From an uncultured Collinsella sp. (lineage in GTDB: Bacteria; Actinomycetota; Coriobacteriia; Coriobacteriales; Coriobacteriaceae), in NCBI GenBank assembly GCA_902491345.1, contig CABUHI010000002.1:62001-126000 (forward strand): a DNA stretch of 64,000 nucleotides, in the 5' to 3' direction. The translations under genes were made by a program, and so were the position numbers. The notes below the pieces were generated by a model. The model was not told the DNA's origin and ran no database searches. It was given only the letters and a program-made list of their open reading frames with translations. Shown one piece after another: positions 25,058 to 32,565 of the stretch. The number at the start of each line of letters is the position of its first letter. Position 1 is the stretch's first letter.

Positions 25058-25393
25058 ATGAAACCAAAAAAAGAAACCGTTGCATTGCTGTCACTTGGCT
25101 TGGGGCTTTTTGCGCTGGTCTACGGGCTTATAACAAAAGCGATGCTATCTCATCGTTATACGTTTAAAGCTCCTCTTACCAGCATGGAGCTTTCGGTTTT
25201 GGCAATTATTGGAATCGGATTTGTTTTACTGATTGTTGGCGCGCTTCTATTTATAAGCGTGCGCTATACATCCAAGAATGTTGTTGATATTGATTCGACA
25301 CGGAACAAAGGCAAAGTATGTCCTTATTGCCAAACTCGAATCATAGGAGATGCAAAGCACTGTCCGAACTGTGGTCAAGAGTTGGGTCAATAA
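25058..25393 (+). CDS. small membrane protein with C-terminal zinc ribbon
   Basis: The 111-residue product has two membrane helices (about residues 8-28 and 45-67) and a C-terminal zinc ribbon CPYCQTRIIGDAKHCPNCG. Such zinc ribbons often mark proteins that bind partner proteins at the membrane. The start is the ATG at 25058, after GGAGG; the frame upstream to 25013 lacks a ribosome site. It is 13 bases before the next gene, so both are likely one transcript. Function unknown. Confidence 0.75.
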   Translation: MKPKKETVALLSLGLGLFALVYGLITKAMLSHRYTFKAPLTSMELSVLAIIGIGFVLLIVGALLFISVRYTSKNVVDIDSTRNKGKVCPYCQTRIIGDAKHCPNCGQELGQ

Positions 25394-25406
25394 GAAGGGG
25401 CTTGAG

Positions 25407-25733
25407 ATGTCGAGGACAACGGTAACGATTTGCGCGCACGGTCAAATTGATACGCCAAGAGTCTTAGAGATCTGGAAGAGCATCATTGAAGGCGCCGGTT
25501 TTCAACAGAAACAAATTAAGGGTGAACCTTGCTGGTCGAAGGGCGACGGCGTACTGATGCTGCAGCGCAATTTTACGATTGCTTTTGGCGAAAGGGAAAT
25601 TGTGCTTGAGGGATGGATGGGCGATGCTCTCTTGGGTGAATCCGATTTGACGGGCGTTAACGGGTGGATGCAAAAGAAAAAGATGAAAGGGCTCCTGTCC
25701 CAAGCGGAGGGTGCAATTAGGAGCATAGTCTAG
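25407..25733 (+). CDS. hypothetical small protein
   Basis: The 108-residue product starts MSRTTVTICAHGQIDTPRV and has no signal peptide or membrane helix. It is rich in Gly, Lys and Trp in its middle and C-terminal parts. I do not recognise a family. AGAAGGGG lies 6 bases before the ATG at 25407. It follows the zinc-ribbon membrane protein by 13 bases and probably works with it. Codon use and GC are like the rest of the accessory region rather than the flanking purine genes. Confidence 0.7.
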   Translation: MSRTTVTICAHGQIDTPRVLEIWKSIIEGAGFQQKQIKGEPCWSKGDGVLMLQRNFTIAFGEREIVLEGWMGDALLGESDLTGVNGWMQKKKMKGLLSQAEGAIRSIV

Positions 25734-26150
25734 GCTGCATTAGATAGCGATACGGTGTTTATTGATGACTGAAATGCATGGCTGGGCCGTAAAAATATAA
25801 GGATACTGGTAGCCGGGTGCCCGATTTAATTTGGACACCCGGTGATTTCGTTAATCTTGTCAGCGAGCTTCAAGCCAACGTTATCCGGTCGCCATTGGCT
25901 TCTGGAAAGACTTAGGTTAAGTGACAAGTGATCGATGCTAGAGGCCAAGCGAAGGATATGGGTATGTCACTGTCTTCGGTTGACCGTGATTCATTTTGAC
26001 TTGATGTGGGCAAGCGGTCTTTGTCGTGAGCGCCGTTAGGGTATGGCTTTTTTCATGTCTGTTGGAGGCCGAAATCTAAACAAAGTAGCCAATAGCGGCC
26101 AAAAGACTATAGGACGCTAGAAAAAAGCGATATTTGCGGATAGGGGTAAA
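25734..26150. other. gap without a supported gene
   Basis: This 417-bp stretch contains a hairpin CCGGGTG/CACCCGG (25813-25842) that may end the preceding transcript. Around 25928 a short frame reads VIDARGQAKDMGMSLSSVDRD before a stop. This resembles a helix-turn-helix fragment, possibly the remains of a transposase or regulator. No ribosome site or intact gene is visible. Confidence 0.5.
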
Positions 26151-26807
26151 ATGAGAAAAGCAATCGATTTAATAGCAATTTTTATATTTGGAACAATGAT
26201 TATATACATTGCTTCGGTCGTTTCATCCAATGGGGCGGCGGCGCAGTATGCTGCGTCGGGCTTTTGGGGCGGATGGGCGGAATCTCCCAAAACTTCAACC
26301 ATCGCATTTTGGATAGTGCTTGTATATCTTGGGCTTGTGGTATTGACTTGTTCGCTGTGCTGGAAGAGTCCCCTATTGGTGTTGGCGGCTATGAGCGCAG
26401 TCTCGATTATGGTTTTCGTCAATCCCTCTTATTCAGTTTATATTTGCTACGTTATGTTCGGTCCAGGGCATTTCATTGGAGACCTGCTTATGCCCATTGC
26501 GTCATTTTGCGGAGCGGTTATTTTTGGCGGTCAATTTGCCTTTGAAAACGGATATGGCTGGTTTGTAAGGCTGATTTGTGTCTTGTTCTGGTCAATGGGA
26601 TTCTTGGTGATCGTTGCAGCTCCGGGCGAGTTCTTTAGCGAGCTGTTCTCCGATTCAGGAACGACGCAGTCAATATCGAGCAGAAGCACAAGATCTGATT
26701 GCAGTGACGAGATTGATAATTTATTACGTGATGCCAAGATGGATCGGATCCAAGAAACGTTGGATGACATTAAATACTGGGAAATTCGTAACGGAGGCCG
26801 CAAGTAG
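26151..26807 (+). CDS. hypothetical membrane protein
   Basis: The 218-residue product has about five hydrophobic segments within residues 5-160 and a hydrophilic, Ser/Asp-rich C-terminal tail (SDSGTTQSISSRSTRSD). TAGGGG lies 5 bases before the ATG. It has no recognised family. In the same frame, translation past the TAG at 26805 would continue for 46 more codons to 26948, including a methionine with 37 residues after it, so the tail may have been shortened by a recent stop. GC is clearly lower than in the core genes around it. Confidence 0.7.
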   Translation: MRKAIDLIAIFIFGTMIIYIASVVSSNGAAAQYAASGFWGGWAESPKTSTIAFWIVLVYLGLVVLTCSLCWKSPLLVLAAMSAVSIMVFVNPSYSVYICYVMFGPGHFIGDLLMPIASFCGAVIFGGQFAFENGYGWFVRLICVLFWSMGFLVIVAAPGEFFSELFSDSGTTQSISSRSTRSDCSDEIDNLLRDAKMDRIQETLDDIKYWEIRNGGRK

Positions 26808-26831
26808 CTGTGTCGAGATTACGCGGATGAA

Positions 26832-26948
26832 ATGAAAGACCTTAATACGCGACACAAGGCAGATGATGTCGCTGTGGCGCAGAGACTTGTTATGTCTGCC
26901 GAGGTGCTGCATGTGGGGGACCAGAACGCCATCGCCTTTCGGCGATAA
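26832..26948 (+). CDS. possible 38-residue ORF or cut-off tail of the preceding gene
   Basis: The frame of the preceding membrane protein stays open after its TAG and contains ATG at 26832, giving MKDLNTRHKADDVAVAQRL and a further 19 residues to TAA. There is no good ribosome site. The amino acid pattern looks like an amphipathic helix rather than noise. Either a separate tiny gene or a remnant of a longer C-terminus. Confidence 0.25.
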   Translation: MKDLNTRHKADDVAVAQRLVMSAEVLHVGDQNAIAFRR

Positions 26949-27003
26949 TGGCTGGTTAGTGATTGATTGCGATAGTTAGCCAGCAAGCTAAGAGGAGGAT
27001 AAT

Positions 27004-27522
27004 ATGCCACTGCTGCCAGTTGACCATGAGCCATTCCATCTTGATGCGGGTGAACGATCCACGCCGCGCATTGAGTTGATCTATGATCTTGAAGAAGAAG
27101 CGCGAAGACTTGAAGATGACTATCAGGTTCTAGTGGATGCGTTATGCGACGATATCGTTAAAAGCGAGGGCGAAGATGAAATACGGTCGAGTATTGAGCA
27201 TCGAATCGGCATGCTGATAAACATCAAAGAGAGCCAGCGCCTCTGCTATGCTCAAATTGAAGATTTGGTGCCTAGACGTCATCCTTGTCCGGTCCCTCCA
27301 ATGAAAAAACGTCCCAATTGTTGCGATGAGATCGAATGCCAATGCTGCGGTACAAAAAACGAGATAGATGCTCAATTCTGTACAAATTGCGCTAGTCCTA
27401 TTGATATGGGCGACATATGGCGTTATTGCAAGAAGTGTAGGATTGCATACAGTAGAGAGATCAACTTTTGTCCTGAATGCGGCTCAGCAATAACCGTTGA
27501 GATTAAACGTAAAAGGAAATAG
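27004..27522 (+). CDS. zinc-ribbon protein of unknown function
   Basis: The 172-residue soluble protein has an acidic, helical N-terminal half (LEEEARRLEDDYQVLVDAL, likely coiled coil) and two C-terminal zinc ribbons: CCGTKNEIDAQFCTNC and CKKCRIAYSREINFCPECG. AGAGGAGG precedes the ATG at 27004. It has no recognised family beyond the double zinc ribbon. It is the second zinc-ribbon gene in this region, and it converges with the Crp/Fnr-like regulator gene, leaving only 10 bases between their stops. Confidence 0.75.
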   Translation: MPLLPVDHEPFHLDAGERSTPRIELIYDLEEEARRLEDDYQVLVDALCDDIVKSEGEDEIRSSIEHRIGMLINIKESQRLCYAQIEDLVPRRHPCPVPPMKKRPNCCDEIECQCCGTKNEIDAQFCTNCASPIDMGDIWRYCKKCRIAYSREINFCPECGSAITVEIKRKRK

Positions 27523-27532
27523 TTTCTCGTTG

Positions 27533-28099
27533 CTATATGTTTGCCCTTACGCGTGAAAGCGTAATTGGTGACATGCCCAAAAATGATGAGATGCGCGAAT
27601 GGGGGACCCTGTCGATAACCCCCGGATACTCCTCGAGAAACCATTTGTAGCGGTCACGAGCTGGCAACAGCCTAAGTGCGGATTCGGTTTTATAATGATC
27701 GTGCCAAGCCCTTGATAGATATCGGTTAATGAGAGTTGCAAGTCCTGGATTATATTGGGCTTTATTTTGAACATCGCTTATCTTGAGAAGAACGAGCGTG
27801 CAGTCTGTTAAAGCTTCAATATAAGTCGGGGATGGAATGTCAAACTCGGGGCTAGGCATTACAGGCATGCCCGGCTCCGCCATTATGCAGTCAGTGATTT
27901 CCGAACCATCGCTTTGTAGAGAATACGAACAGGCTACCCCCTGGTTTAAAAGGTAAAACCATTTTTGTTGAGTACCCATTTCAAGGTTAATTTCTCTTTT
28001 TTGAAATTGCTGGATTGAAGCCATTGCCACTAGCTCGGCTAATAGGTTTTGGTTGTCGCACGGGGCGTACTGACAGAAAAAATTCGGATCCAGGGACAT
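27533..28099 (-). CDS. Crp/Fnr-family transcription regulator
   Basis: The 188-residue product has a cyclic-nucleotide-binding-like beta barrel (about residues 10-120, with EMGTQQKWFYLLNQGVACSY) and a C-terminal winged helix region ending RISSFLGMSPITLSRVRANI, the recognition helix style of Crp/Fnr proteins. No Fe-S cysteine set typical of Fnr is visible. The start is ATG at 28099, with GGAG 8 bases upstream; a TTG at 28132 overlaps the operator-like dyad GTTAACAAATGCTAAC. That dyad in its own leader suggests autoregulation. Confidence 0.85.
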   Translation of the reverse strand: MSLDPNFFCQYAPCDNQNLLAELVAMASIQQFQKREINLEMGTQQKWFYLLNQGVACSYSLQSDGSEITDCIMAEPGMPVMPSPEFDIPSPTYIEALTDCTLVLLKISDVQNKAQYNPGLATLINRYLSRAWHDHYKTESALRLLPARDRYKWFLEEYPGVIDRVPHSRISSFLGMSPITLSRVRANI

Positions 28100-28124
28100 G
28101 GAATCGCTCCAACGGGCACATATC

Positions 28125-28140
28125 GTTAACAAATGCTAAC
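28125..28140. promoter_or_regulatory. candidate operator of the Crp/Fnr-like regulator, copy 3
   Basis: GTTA-ACAAATGC-TAAC, perfect 4-base arms, 26-41 bases upstream of the regulator start codon. It shares ACAAATGCTAA with the other copies. Confidence 0.5.
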
Positions 28141-28169
28141 CAAGAATAAGATACGCCATCGGGGGGGGG

Positions 28170-28187
28170 CATTATCAAATGCTAATG
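28170..28187. promoter_or_regulatory. candidate Crp/Fnr-type operator, copy 4
   Basis: CATTA-TCAAATGC-TAATG has perfect 5-base arms and lies after a run of nine G. It is 71-88 bases upstream of the regulator start. Confidence 0.5.
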
Positions 28188-28563
28188 AGATTCTGGCTTT
28201 TTCGGAAATTTCAGAAATACATAAAAATGGAGTGCCGCTGCGCCACTGTTTGCCAGCTGTGTTTTTCGTTGCTGTGCCGCTGCCGCTCGATTTGTCGAAG
28301 GACATGATGCTGGATAAGGACAACGCCCATTTGCTTGGCGATAGTTGCTGGTTTAATTACATTCCCTGCTGCTTGAGTTCCTTTTGACACCGGGGCCATA
28401 TCTTCTTGCCTGTCAATTACGGCAGTCGACTCTTTTGCAGAGAACAAAGCTTCCAGCATTGAGATTATCTGGGAAAATGACCAGAAAAACTTGGCCTTCA
28501 GCTTCAAATTGTGCACAATTCTATTTGTCGTCTATTTAACATCTTGTTATCAAATAAGAGTGA
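28188..28563. other. gap with a perfect 14-bp palindrome and no supported gene
   Basis: AATTGTGCACAATT (28507-28520) is a perfect palindrome of operator type. A reverse-strand open frame from a GTG at 28516 inside it gives 101 residues (MHNLKLKAKFFWSFSQIISM at its start). It has no ribosome site and loses plausibility toward its end, so it may be a decayed gene. I annotate no gene here. Confidence 0.4.
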
Positions 28564-28887
28564 GGGCGGGCTGGGAACGCTCGTGACGCTCTATTGCGAT
28601 TGCCCATATACTCGAATGAAAAAAGCGAACGAAAAAATGCTGTGTACTGGCATGCTTATCTTTTGTACGCCCAAGGCGAGTCGATGAGCAATCAGTCGCT
28701 GCGAGAGCGTTTCGGACTTTCCGATGAAAAGAAAAACACGGTGGCGATGTCTCGTCTAACCAGAGAGCGCCTAGAAGAGGCATTGATAAAGGAAGAGGAT
28801 GAGGGTGCGGGCGCCAAATATCGAAGGTATATCCGTATTGGGCCTAAAGGGCAGAAGTGGGAAAATGAGACAGCTTGTGCTTGTTAA
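28564..28887 (+). pseudogene. C-terminal remnant of an AlbA_2/RecG-like ATP-binding protein
   Basis: The frame is open from 28564 and reads AYLLYAQGESMSNQSLRERF, GLSDEKKNTVAMSRL and AKYRRYIRIGP near its end. This winged-helix ending is typical of the C-terminus of Schlafen/AlbA_2-domain proteins, often annotated as RecG-like regulators (family recalled from memory). The N-terminal DNA-binding and ATPase parts are missing, and the only internal ATG (28684) has no ribosome site. I take it as the end of a deleted gene; a small free-standing DNA-binding protein is the alternative. Confidence 0.5.
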
Positions 28888-28917
28888 TGACGAAGCGCTG
28901 TTGTGACTTAACTATCG

Positions 28918-28965
28918 AAAAAGCCGAGGGGGCTTATGGAATCACATGAGCCCCCTCGGCTTTAT
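28918..28965 (+). terminator. terminator at the end of the accessory region
   Basis: AAGCCGAGGGGGCT pairs perfectly with AGCCCCCTCGGCTT around a 14-nt loop, with AAAAA before and TATT after. Confidence 0.75.
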
Positions 28966-29030
28966 TGGCTCATTGATTTTGGACTCTGGATAACGTGACG
29001 GGTGTCATTTCCATCCCAAGAAATCCGATA

Positions 29031-29064
29031 GGGCTCCGCCCGTGTTTAGGCGGGGCCCTTTTTT
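29031..29064 (+). terminator. terminator upstream of the toxin-antitoxin operon
   Basis: GGGCTCCGCC and GGCGGGGCCC pair with one mismatch around an 8-nt loop, then TTTTTT. It insulates the toxin-antitoxin promoter. Confidence 0.75.
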
Positions 29065-29098
29065 GCGTGGCCTTTCATGTTTGCTATACTGCTAGCAA
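29063..29098 (+). promoter_or_regulatory. toxin-antitoxin promoter with overlapping operator
   Basis: TTGCGT and TATACT are 16 bases apart (29063-29090). A perfect dyad TTGCTA-N6-TAGCAA (29081-29098) covers the -10 element, as expected for repression by a ribbon-helix-helix antitoxin and its toxin complex. Confidence 0.65.
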
Positions 29099-29114
29099 GT
29101 AGAGAGGAGCCGCT

Positions 29115-29459
29115 ATGGGTACAGCAACGGTGCAGCTCAACACGCGAATCGATCCCATGCTCAAGGCTGGTGGCGATGCGGTCCTAACTCGCAATGGGTT
29201 GGGGGCGAGCGATGCTATTCGTGCACTTTGGGTCTATCTTGTCGAGCATCAAACGTTGCCGGGATTTATGGTGGCGGATAAGCTCGAGGCGCCCCGTGCG
29301 GAGAGCCTGGCCGAGCAGGGGTGTGGCCTAGCTTTTTCTTCGATGGGGCTAAGTGCATCGGATTTTGCATCGGCAGAATCTTCGGCGGACAACTGGGATG
29401 CCGTACGAGATGATATGTATGACGCGATGATTGCCGACATTGAGGCGAATTGCCGATGA
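29115..29459 (+). CDS. RelB/DinJ-type antitoxin
   Basis: The 114-residue product begins MGTATVQLNTRIDPMLKAGG, followed by LTRNGLGASDAIRALWVYLV, the ribbon-helix-helix layout of the RelB/DinJ family. It should bind its own operator and neutralise the toxin with its C-terminal part, which here is longer than usual (about 60 residues rich in Ala, Ser and Asp). GAGAGGAG precedes the ATG. Its TGA overlaps the toxin ATG (ATGA), the classic coupled arrangement. Confidence 0.85.
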   Translation: MGTATVQLNTRIDPMLKAGGDAVLTRNGLGASDAIRALWVYLVEHQTLPGFMVADKLEAPRAESLAEQGCGLAFSSMGLSASDFASAESSADNWDAVRDDMYDAMIADIEANCR

Positions 29460-29923
29460 TTGAGGCAAAGCATCTCTTGGTAGACACGAACGTTTGGCTC
29501 GATTATTACCTGCAAGAGGGGGCGTTCGACGAAGCCAAAAGATTGGTTGAACTGGCCGAGGCAGGAACGATTGACCTTCTGTATGCGCCAACGACGGCAA
29601 AGGATGTGTTCTATATTTTGCCCCGGCGGCTAGCCCGGCGGAATGCGAATGGGATTAACGTGTCGTTTGCCTCGGCGTCATGGGCCTGCATTGAGCACAT
29701 GATGCAGGTGGCAACCGCCTCTCCGCTTTCGTTGGCAGAGTGCGAGATGGCGCGCATGCTTGGCAAGCGGATGCCGGATCTTGAAGACAACCTCATCATC
29801 GCTTCGGGCGAGACGGCGGATGTTGACTACGTGGTCACGAGCGACCGGCGCATGCTGGAGGCGATGCCCGAAGTTTGCCTGACGCCTGCCCGCGCACTCG
29901 ATATGATTGGGATCCTCGACTAA
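29456..29923 (+). CDS. PIN-domain toxin (VapC-like ribonuclease)
   Basis: The 155-residue protein has PIN-domain acidic residues: Asp in LLVDTNVWLDYY, a central Glu in SLAECEMARML, and DLEDNLIIASGETADVDYVV with TSDRRML at the end. PIN toxins cleave RNA using these residues with metal ions. The start is the ATG at 29456, overlapping the antitoxin stop by four bases. Pairing of a RelB/DinJ-type antitoxin with a PIN toxin differs from the textbook RelBE and VapBC pairs. Confidence 0.85.
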   Translation: MIEAKHLLVDTNVWLDYYLQEGAFDEAKRLVELAEAGTIDLLYAPTTAKDVFYILPRRLARRNANGINVSFASASWACIEHMMQVATASPLSLAECEMARMLGKRMPDLEDNLIIASGETADVDYVVTSDRRMLEAMPEVCLTPARALDMIGILD

Positions 29924-29988
29924 CCCTGCCCGCCTCGTTTCGCTATCATATGGGACAATGTGAACCTCATGCAACTTTGGAGGACGGT

Positions 29989-30456
29989 ATGGCGGATAAC
30001 GCCGAGATGCTATTCTCGCCTGAGCTGGTGTTTTTTGATTGGGAGTGTGCGACGCCGGGCGAGGTGTTTGCGCAGCTCGAGGGCGAGCTCGCCCCGCGCG
30101 GCTACATTGCCGATGGCTGGCTTGACGCCGTTCGCGCACGCGAGGACGCCTATCCTACGGGCCTTGCCATGCCGGCGGCCAATATCGCCATCCCACATAC
30201 TGATCCCGGATTTGTGGCTAAGCCCTATATCGCGGCGGTAAAGCCTGCTGCGCCCGTGACATTCAATGCTATGGCGGGCATGGGCGCCCCCGTGCCGGCG
30301 CAGATTATCATCAATCTGGGCATTGCCGAGCCGGGCGGTCAGGTCGAGGCCCTGCAAGCGCTCATGAATATCTTTATGGATGCCGACGCCGCAGCCGACG
30401 TGCTCGGCCAGGCCACATCCCAGGGCGTGGTCGACGCCATCCGCCGCCACTTCTAA
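29989..30456 (+). CDS. PTS EIIA component, galactitol/fructose type, stand-alone
   Basis: The 155-residue protein matches the EIIA2 fold (PTS_EIIA_2), with the phosphorylated His in AIPHTDPGF near residue 67 and the pattern VPAQIIINLGIAEPGGQVEALQALMNIF. It takes phosphate from HPr and passes it to an EIIB. No EIIB or EIIC gene lies in the window, so it may serve a transporter elsewhere or have a regulatory role. The ATG at 29989 follows GGAGG; an upstream ATG at 29950 is disfavoured. The divergence from GatA is moderate, so the sugar cannot be named. Confidence 0.8.
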   Translation: MADNAEMLFSPELVFFDWECATPGEVFAQLEGELAPRGYIADGWLDAVRAREDAYPTGLAMPAANIAIPHTDPGFVAKPYIAAVKPAAPVTFNAMAGMGAPVPAQIIINLGIAEPGGQVEALQALMNIFMDADAAADVLGQATSQGVVDAIRRHF

Positions 30457-30467
30457 GGTGGAGCTAA

Positions 30468-30563
30468 GCTGGCACTTGGGGACTGTCCCTAACTGCCAGC
30501 ACAAAAGGAACGTTCCTAACTGCCGACTGCCGGGTATGTCCCCTTTGCACCAAAATGGTGCAG
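30468..30563. repeat. cluster of small palindromes with GGGAC cores
   Basis: GCTGGCA (30468-30474) pairs with TGCCAGC (30494-30500) around GGGGACTGTCCC. AGGAACGTTCCT (30506-30517) and TGCACCA/TGGTGCA (30547-30563) follow. CCTAACTGCC occurs after both of the first two. These look like decayed members of the GGGACAG family. The 197-bp gap holds no gene. Confidence 0.5.
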
Positions 30564-30653
30564 ATTAACCTGTGTCCCATGCACCAGGTGTGCTGTGGGG
30601 GCTGCGTTGTGACACAATGGCGTTTGTTCGATTCGTGATGCGAAAGGCCAAAC

Positions 30654-31877
30654 ATGGCAAATAAGAAAAAGAACCCCGAGGTCGCGCCGACGCCCGAGCA
30701 ACAGGCTCGCGCCACCTCCAGCTCTCGTAAGAAGCAGCGCAAGACCTATGTGTCCAAGACCGTCAAGATCATCCTGGTGGTCATCGGCGTGCTAGCGATG
30801 CTGCTTTCCGTCTCGGCCATGGCGTGCTCCGGCCTGATGTCGCAGTCCGAAAGCGCCAGCTCGGGCTATAAGCTCACTGGCGGCGTGGCTGCTACCATCA
30901 ATGGCACCAACCTCACCGAGGACACCGTGACCAAGCAGATTATGAGCATGCGTACGTCCTACGGCTACACCAAGGACAAGGACTGGGCGCAGTACCTGGT
31001 CGACAACGACCTCACGCCCAAGAAGTATCGCAAGCAGCTCATTGACTCCTACACGCAGCAGATTCTGCTTCAGCAAGCGCAGAAGGAAAACGGCGTGACC
31101 GTCTCGGACGAGGAGGTCGAGAAGGCCTGGAAGGACGCCTGCAAGAGTGCCGGCGGCGCCAAGGCCTTTAAGAAGACGCTTAAGACCTACGGCTACACCG
31201 AGGACACCTACAAGGACTCGCTCAAGGAGAGCCTGGCACAGCAGAAACTCAAGGATGCGGTAGCGCCCACCAGCAAGCCCAAGGACAGCGAGATCGTCGA
31301 TTACATCAACGAGAACCTGTCTAACTACAATGACGCCCGTCGCTCGTCGAATATTCTGATCAAGGTTGATTCCGACGCATCCGACGAGGACAAGGCCGCC
31401 GCCAAGGCCAAGGCACAGGAGTGCCTGGATAAGATCAACTCGGGCGAGCTGAGCTTTGAGGACGCCGTAAAGCAGTACTCCGACGATACCGGCTCCAAGG
31501 ATAAGAAGGGCGATGTGGGCTGGGACAAGCTCACCACCTTCGTCGACAGCTACCAGGCGGCGCTCGAGGGGCTCAACAAGGGCGATGTGAGCGACGTGAT
31601 CGAGTCGACGTACGGTTACCACGTCATCAAGTGCACCGACTACTTCCATGTCGATAACCAGGTCGATGACATTAAGCAGGTGCCCAAGGACATCAAGAAG
31701 TATGTTTCCAACGTGGTGAAGACGCAGGCGGCAAGCACTGCGTACAGCGAGTGGCTGGAGCAGTACAAGAAGGACGCCGACATTACCGTTAACCCCATGC
31801 CCAAGGACGTGCCCTATAACGTGAGCCTGAAGGGCGTCACCAAGAGTTCGACCGACGATTCGTCGACGACTAAGTAA
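30654..31877 (+). CDS. membrane-anchored peptidyl-prolyl isomerase (PrsA/SurA-like foldase)
   Basis: The 407-residue protein has a basic N-terminus, a membrane helix or signal anchor at about residues 37-60 ending in an AMACSG lipobox-like site, a SurA-type N-terminal domain, and a parvulin domain (about 225-330) with RRSSNILIKV, FEDAVKQYSDD, GDVGW and STYGYHVIK. It helps secreted proteins fold outside the membrane. If Cys58 is lipidated it is a PrsA-type lipoprotein. The acidic, Lys-rich composition fits surface exposure. AAAGG precedes the ATG. yqeY follows after 54 bases and a hairpin (31883-31909). Confidence 0.9.
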   Translation: MANKKKNPEVAPTPEQQARATSSSRKKQRKTYVSKTVKIILVVIGVLAMLLSVSAMACSGLMSQSESASSGYKLTGGVAATINGTNLTEDTVTKQIMSMRTSYGYTKDKDWAQYLVDNDLTPKKYRKQLIDSYTQQILLQQAQKENGVTVSDEEVEKAWKDACKSAGGAKAFKKTLKTYGYTEDTYKDSLKESLAQQKLKDAVAPTSKPKDSEIVDYINENLSNYNDARRSSNILIKVDSDASDEDKAAAKAKAQECLDKINSGELSFEDAVKQYSDDTGSKDKKGDVGWDKLTTFVDSYQAALEGLNKGDVSDVIESTYGYHVIKCTDYFHVDNQVDDIKQVPKDIKKYVSNVVKTQAASTAYSEWLEQYKKDADITVNPMPKDVPYNVSLKGVTKSSTDDSSTTK

Positions 31878-31931
31878 TCATGGGGCGGCGCTCGTGCGAG
31901 TGCCGCCCACACTATTGAGGAGGATTTGCAG

Positions 31932-32375
31932 ATGACTAACGAAGAGCTGCAGAAGGAAATGATCGCGGCCATGAAGGCCAAGGACAAGGTTCGCCTGTCT
32001 ATCATTCGCCAGGTCAAGGCCGAGGTGAAGAATATCGAGGTCAACGAGCGCCGCGATGTGACCGAGGAAGACGTCAACAGCATGATCAAGCGTCTGATTA
32101 AGCAGACGAGCGAGACGCTGGAGATGTCCATCAAGGCCGGCACCGACCAGGAGCGTACCGACAACCTGACCGAGCAGGTCAAGATTCTGGAGAGCCTGCT
32201 GCCCGCGCAGGTTTCGGGCGAGGAGCTCGAGGCCCTGATCGAGCAGGTTATCGCCGAGCTGGGTGCCACGTCCAAGAAGCAGATGGGCCAGGTCATGGGT
32301 GCGCTCGGCAAGGCCACCGGCGGCAACTTCGACAAGCCGGCAGCAGCAAAGATCGTCGGCGCAAAATTGGCGTAA
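31932..32375 (+). CDS. yqeY: GatB/YqeY domain protein
   Basis: The 147-residue product begins MTNEELQKEMIAAMKAKDKV and has the two-domain YqeY pattern with a C-terminal helical domain (KKQMGQVMGALGKATGGNFDKPAAA) shared with GatB of the amidotransferase that makes Gln-tRNA. YqeY proteins are thought to bind tRNA; the exact job is unknown. The ATG at 31932 has AGGAGG 8 bases upstream; the TTG at 31926 is too close. Its end is 4 bases from structured element B on the opposite strand. Confidence 0.92.
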   Translation: MTNEELQKEMIAAMKAKDKVRLSIIRQVKAEVKNIEVNERRDVTEEDVNSMIKRLIKQTSETLEMSIKAGTDQERTDNLTEQVKILESLLPAQVSGEELEALIEQVIAELGATSKKQMGQVMGALGKATGGNFDKPAAAKIVGAKLA

Positions 32376-32379
32376 TTTG

Positions 32380-32529
32380 TTACGCGGTTTTACCAAACCG
32401 CGTAACGGCTCGACGCTGCAAACCCGTACACGCGGCAATCTGACGTTCAATTTCAAGGGCGCGACCATGAGGTCTGCGCCCTTTCATTTCACGTCACCTT
32501 GCTCGCGTGTACGGGTTTTCGCTGACTTA
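32380..32529 (-). ncRNA. structured element B: twin of element A
   Basis: On the reverse strand this 150-nt element starts TAAGTCAGCGAAA, forms a 15-bp arm (32504-32518 with 32420-32434), a bulged A, GCAA/TTGC, internal loop GGT/AGA, GACGT/ACGTC and an inner hairpin (AAGGGCGC/GCGCCCTT), then TTGCAGCGTCGAG and the same hairpin with stem ACGCGGTTT/AAACCGCGT. The inner hairpin could act as a terminator for yqeY on the forward strand. No gene starts directly behind it in its own orientation. Confidence 0.6.
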
Positions 32530-32565
32530 TGCTCAACAGGGGCGGTTGTATTTTTCGGGTCTTGA

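Noticed and set aside
25928..26000. Helix-turn-helix-like frame VIDARGQAKDMGMSLSSVDRD
   Set aside because: Too short, ends at a stop after 23 codons and has no ribosome site; noted only as a possible remnant.
28211..28516. Reverse ORF of 101 codons starting in the AATTGTGCACAATT palindrome
   Set aside because: GTG start without ribosome site and implausible C-terminal half; could be a decayed gene but not supported.
32456..32485. Hairpin AAGGGCGC/GCGCCCTT taken as an independent terminator
   Set aside because: It is the tip hairpin of structured element B; a terminator role on the forward strand is possible but not separately annotated.
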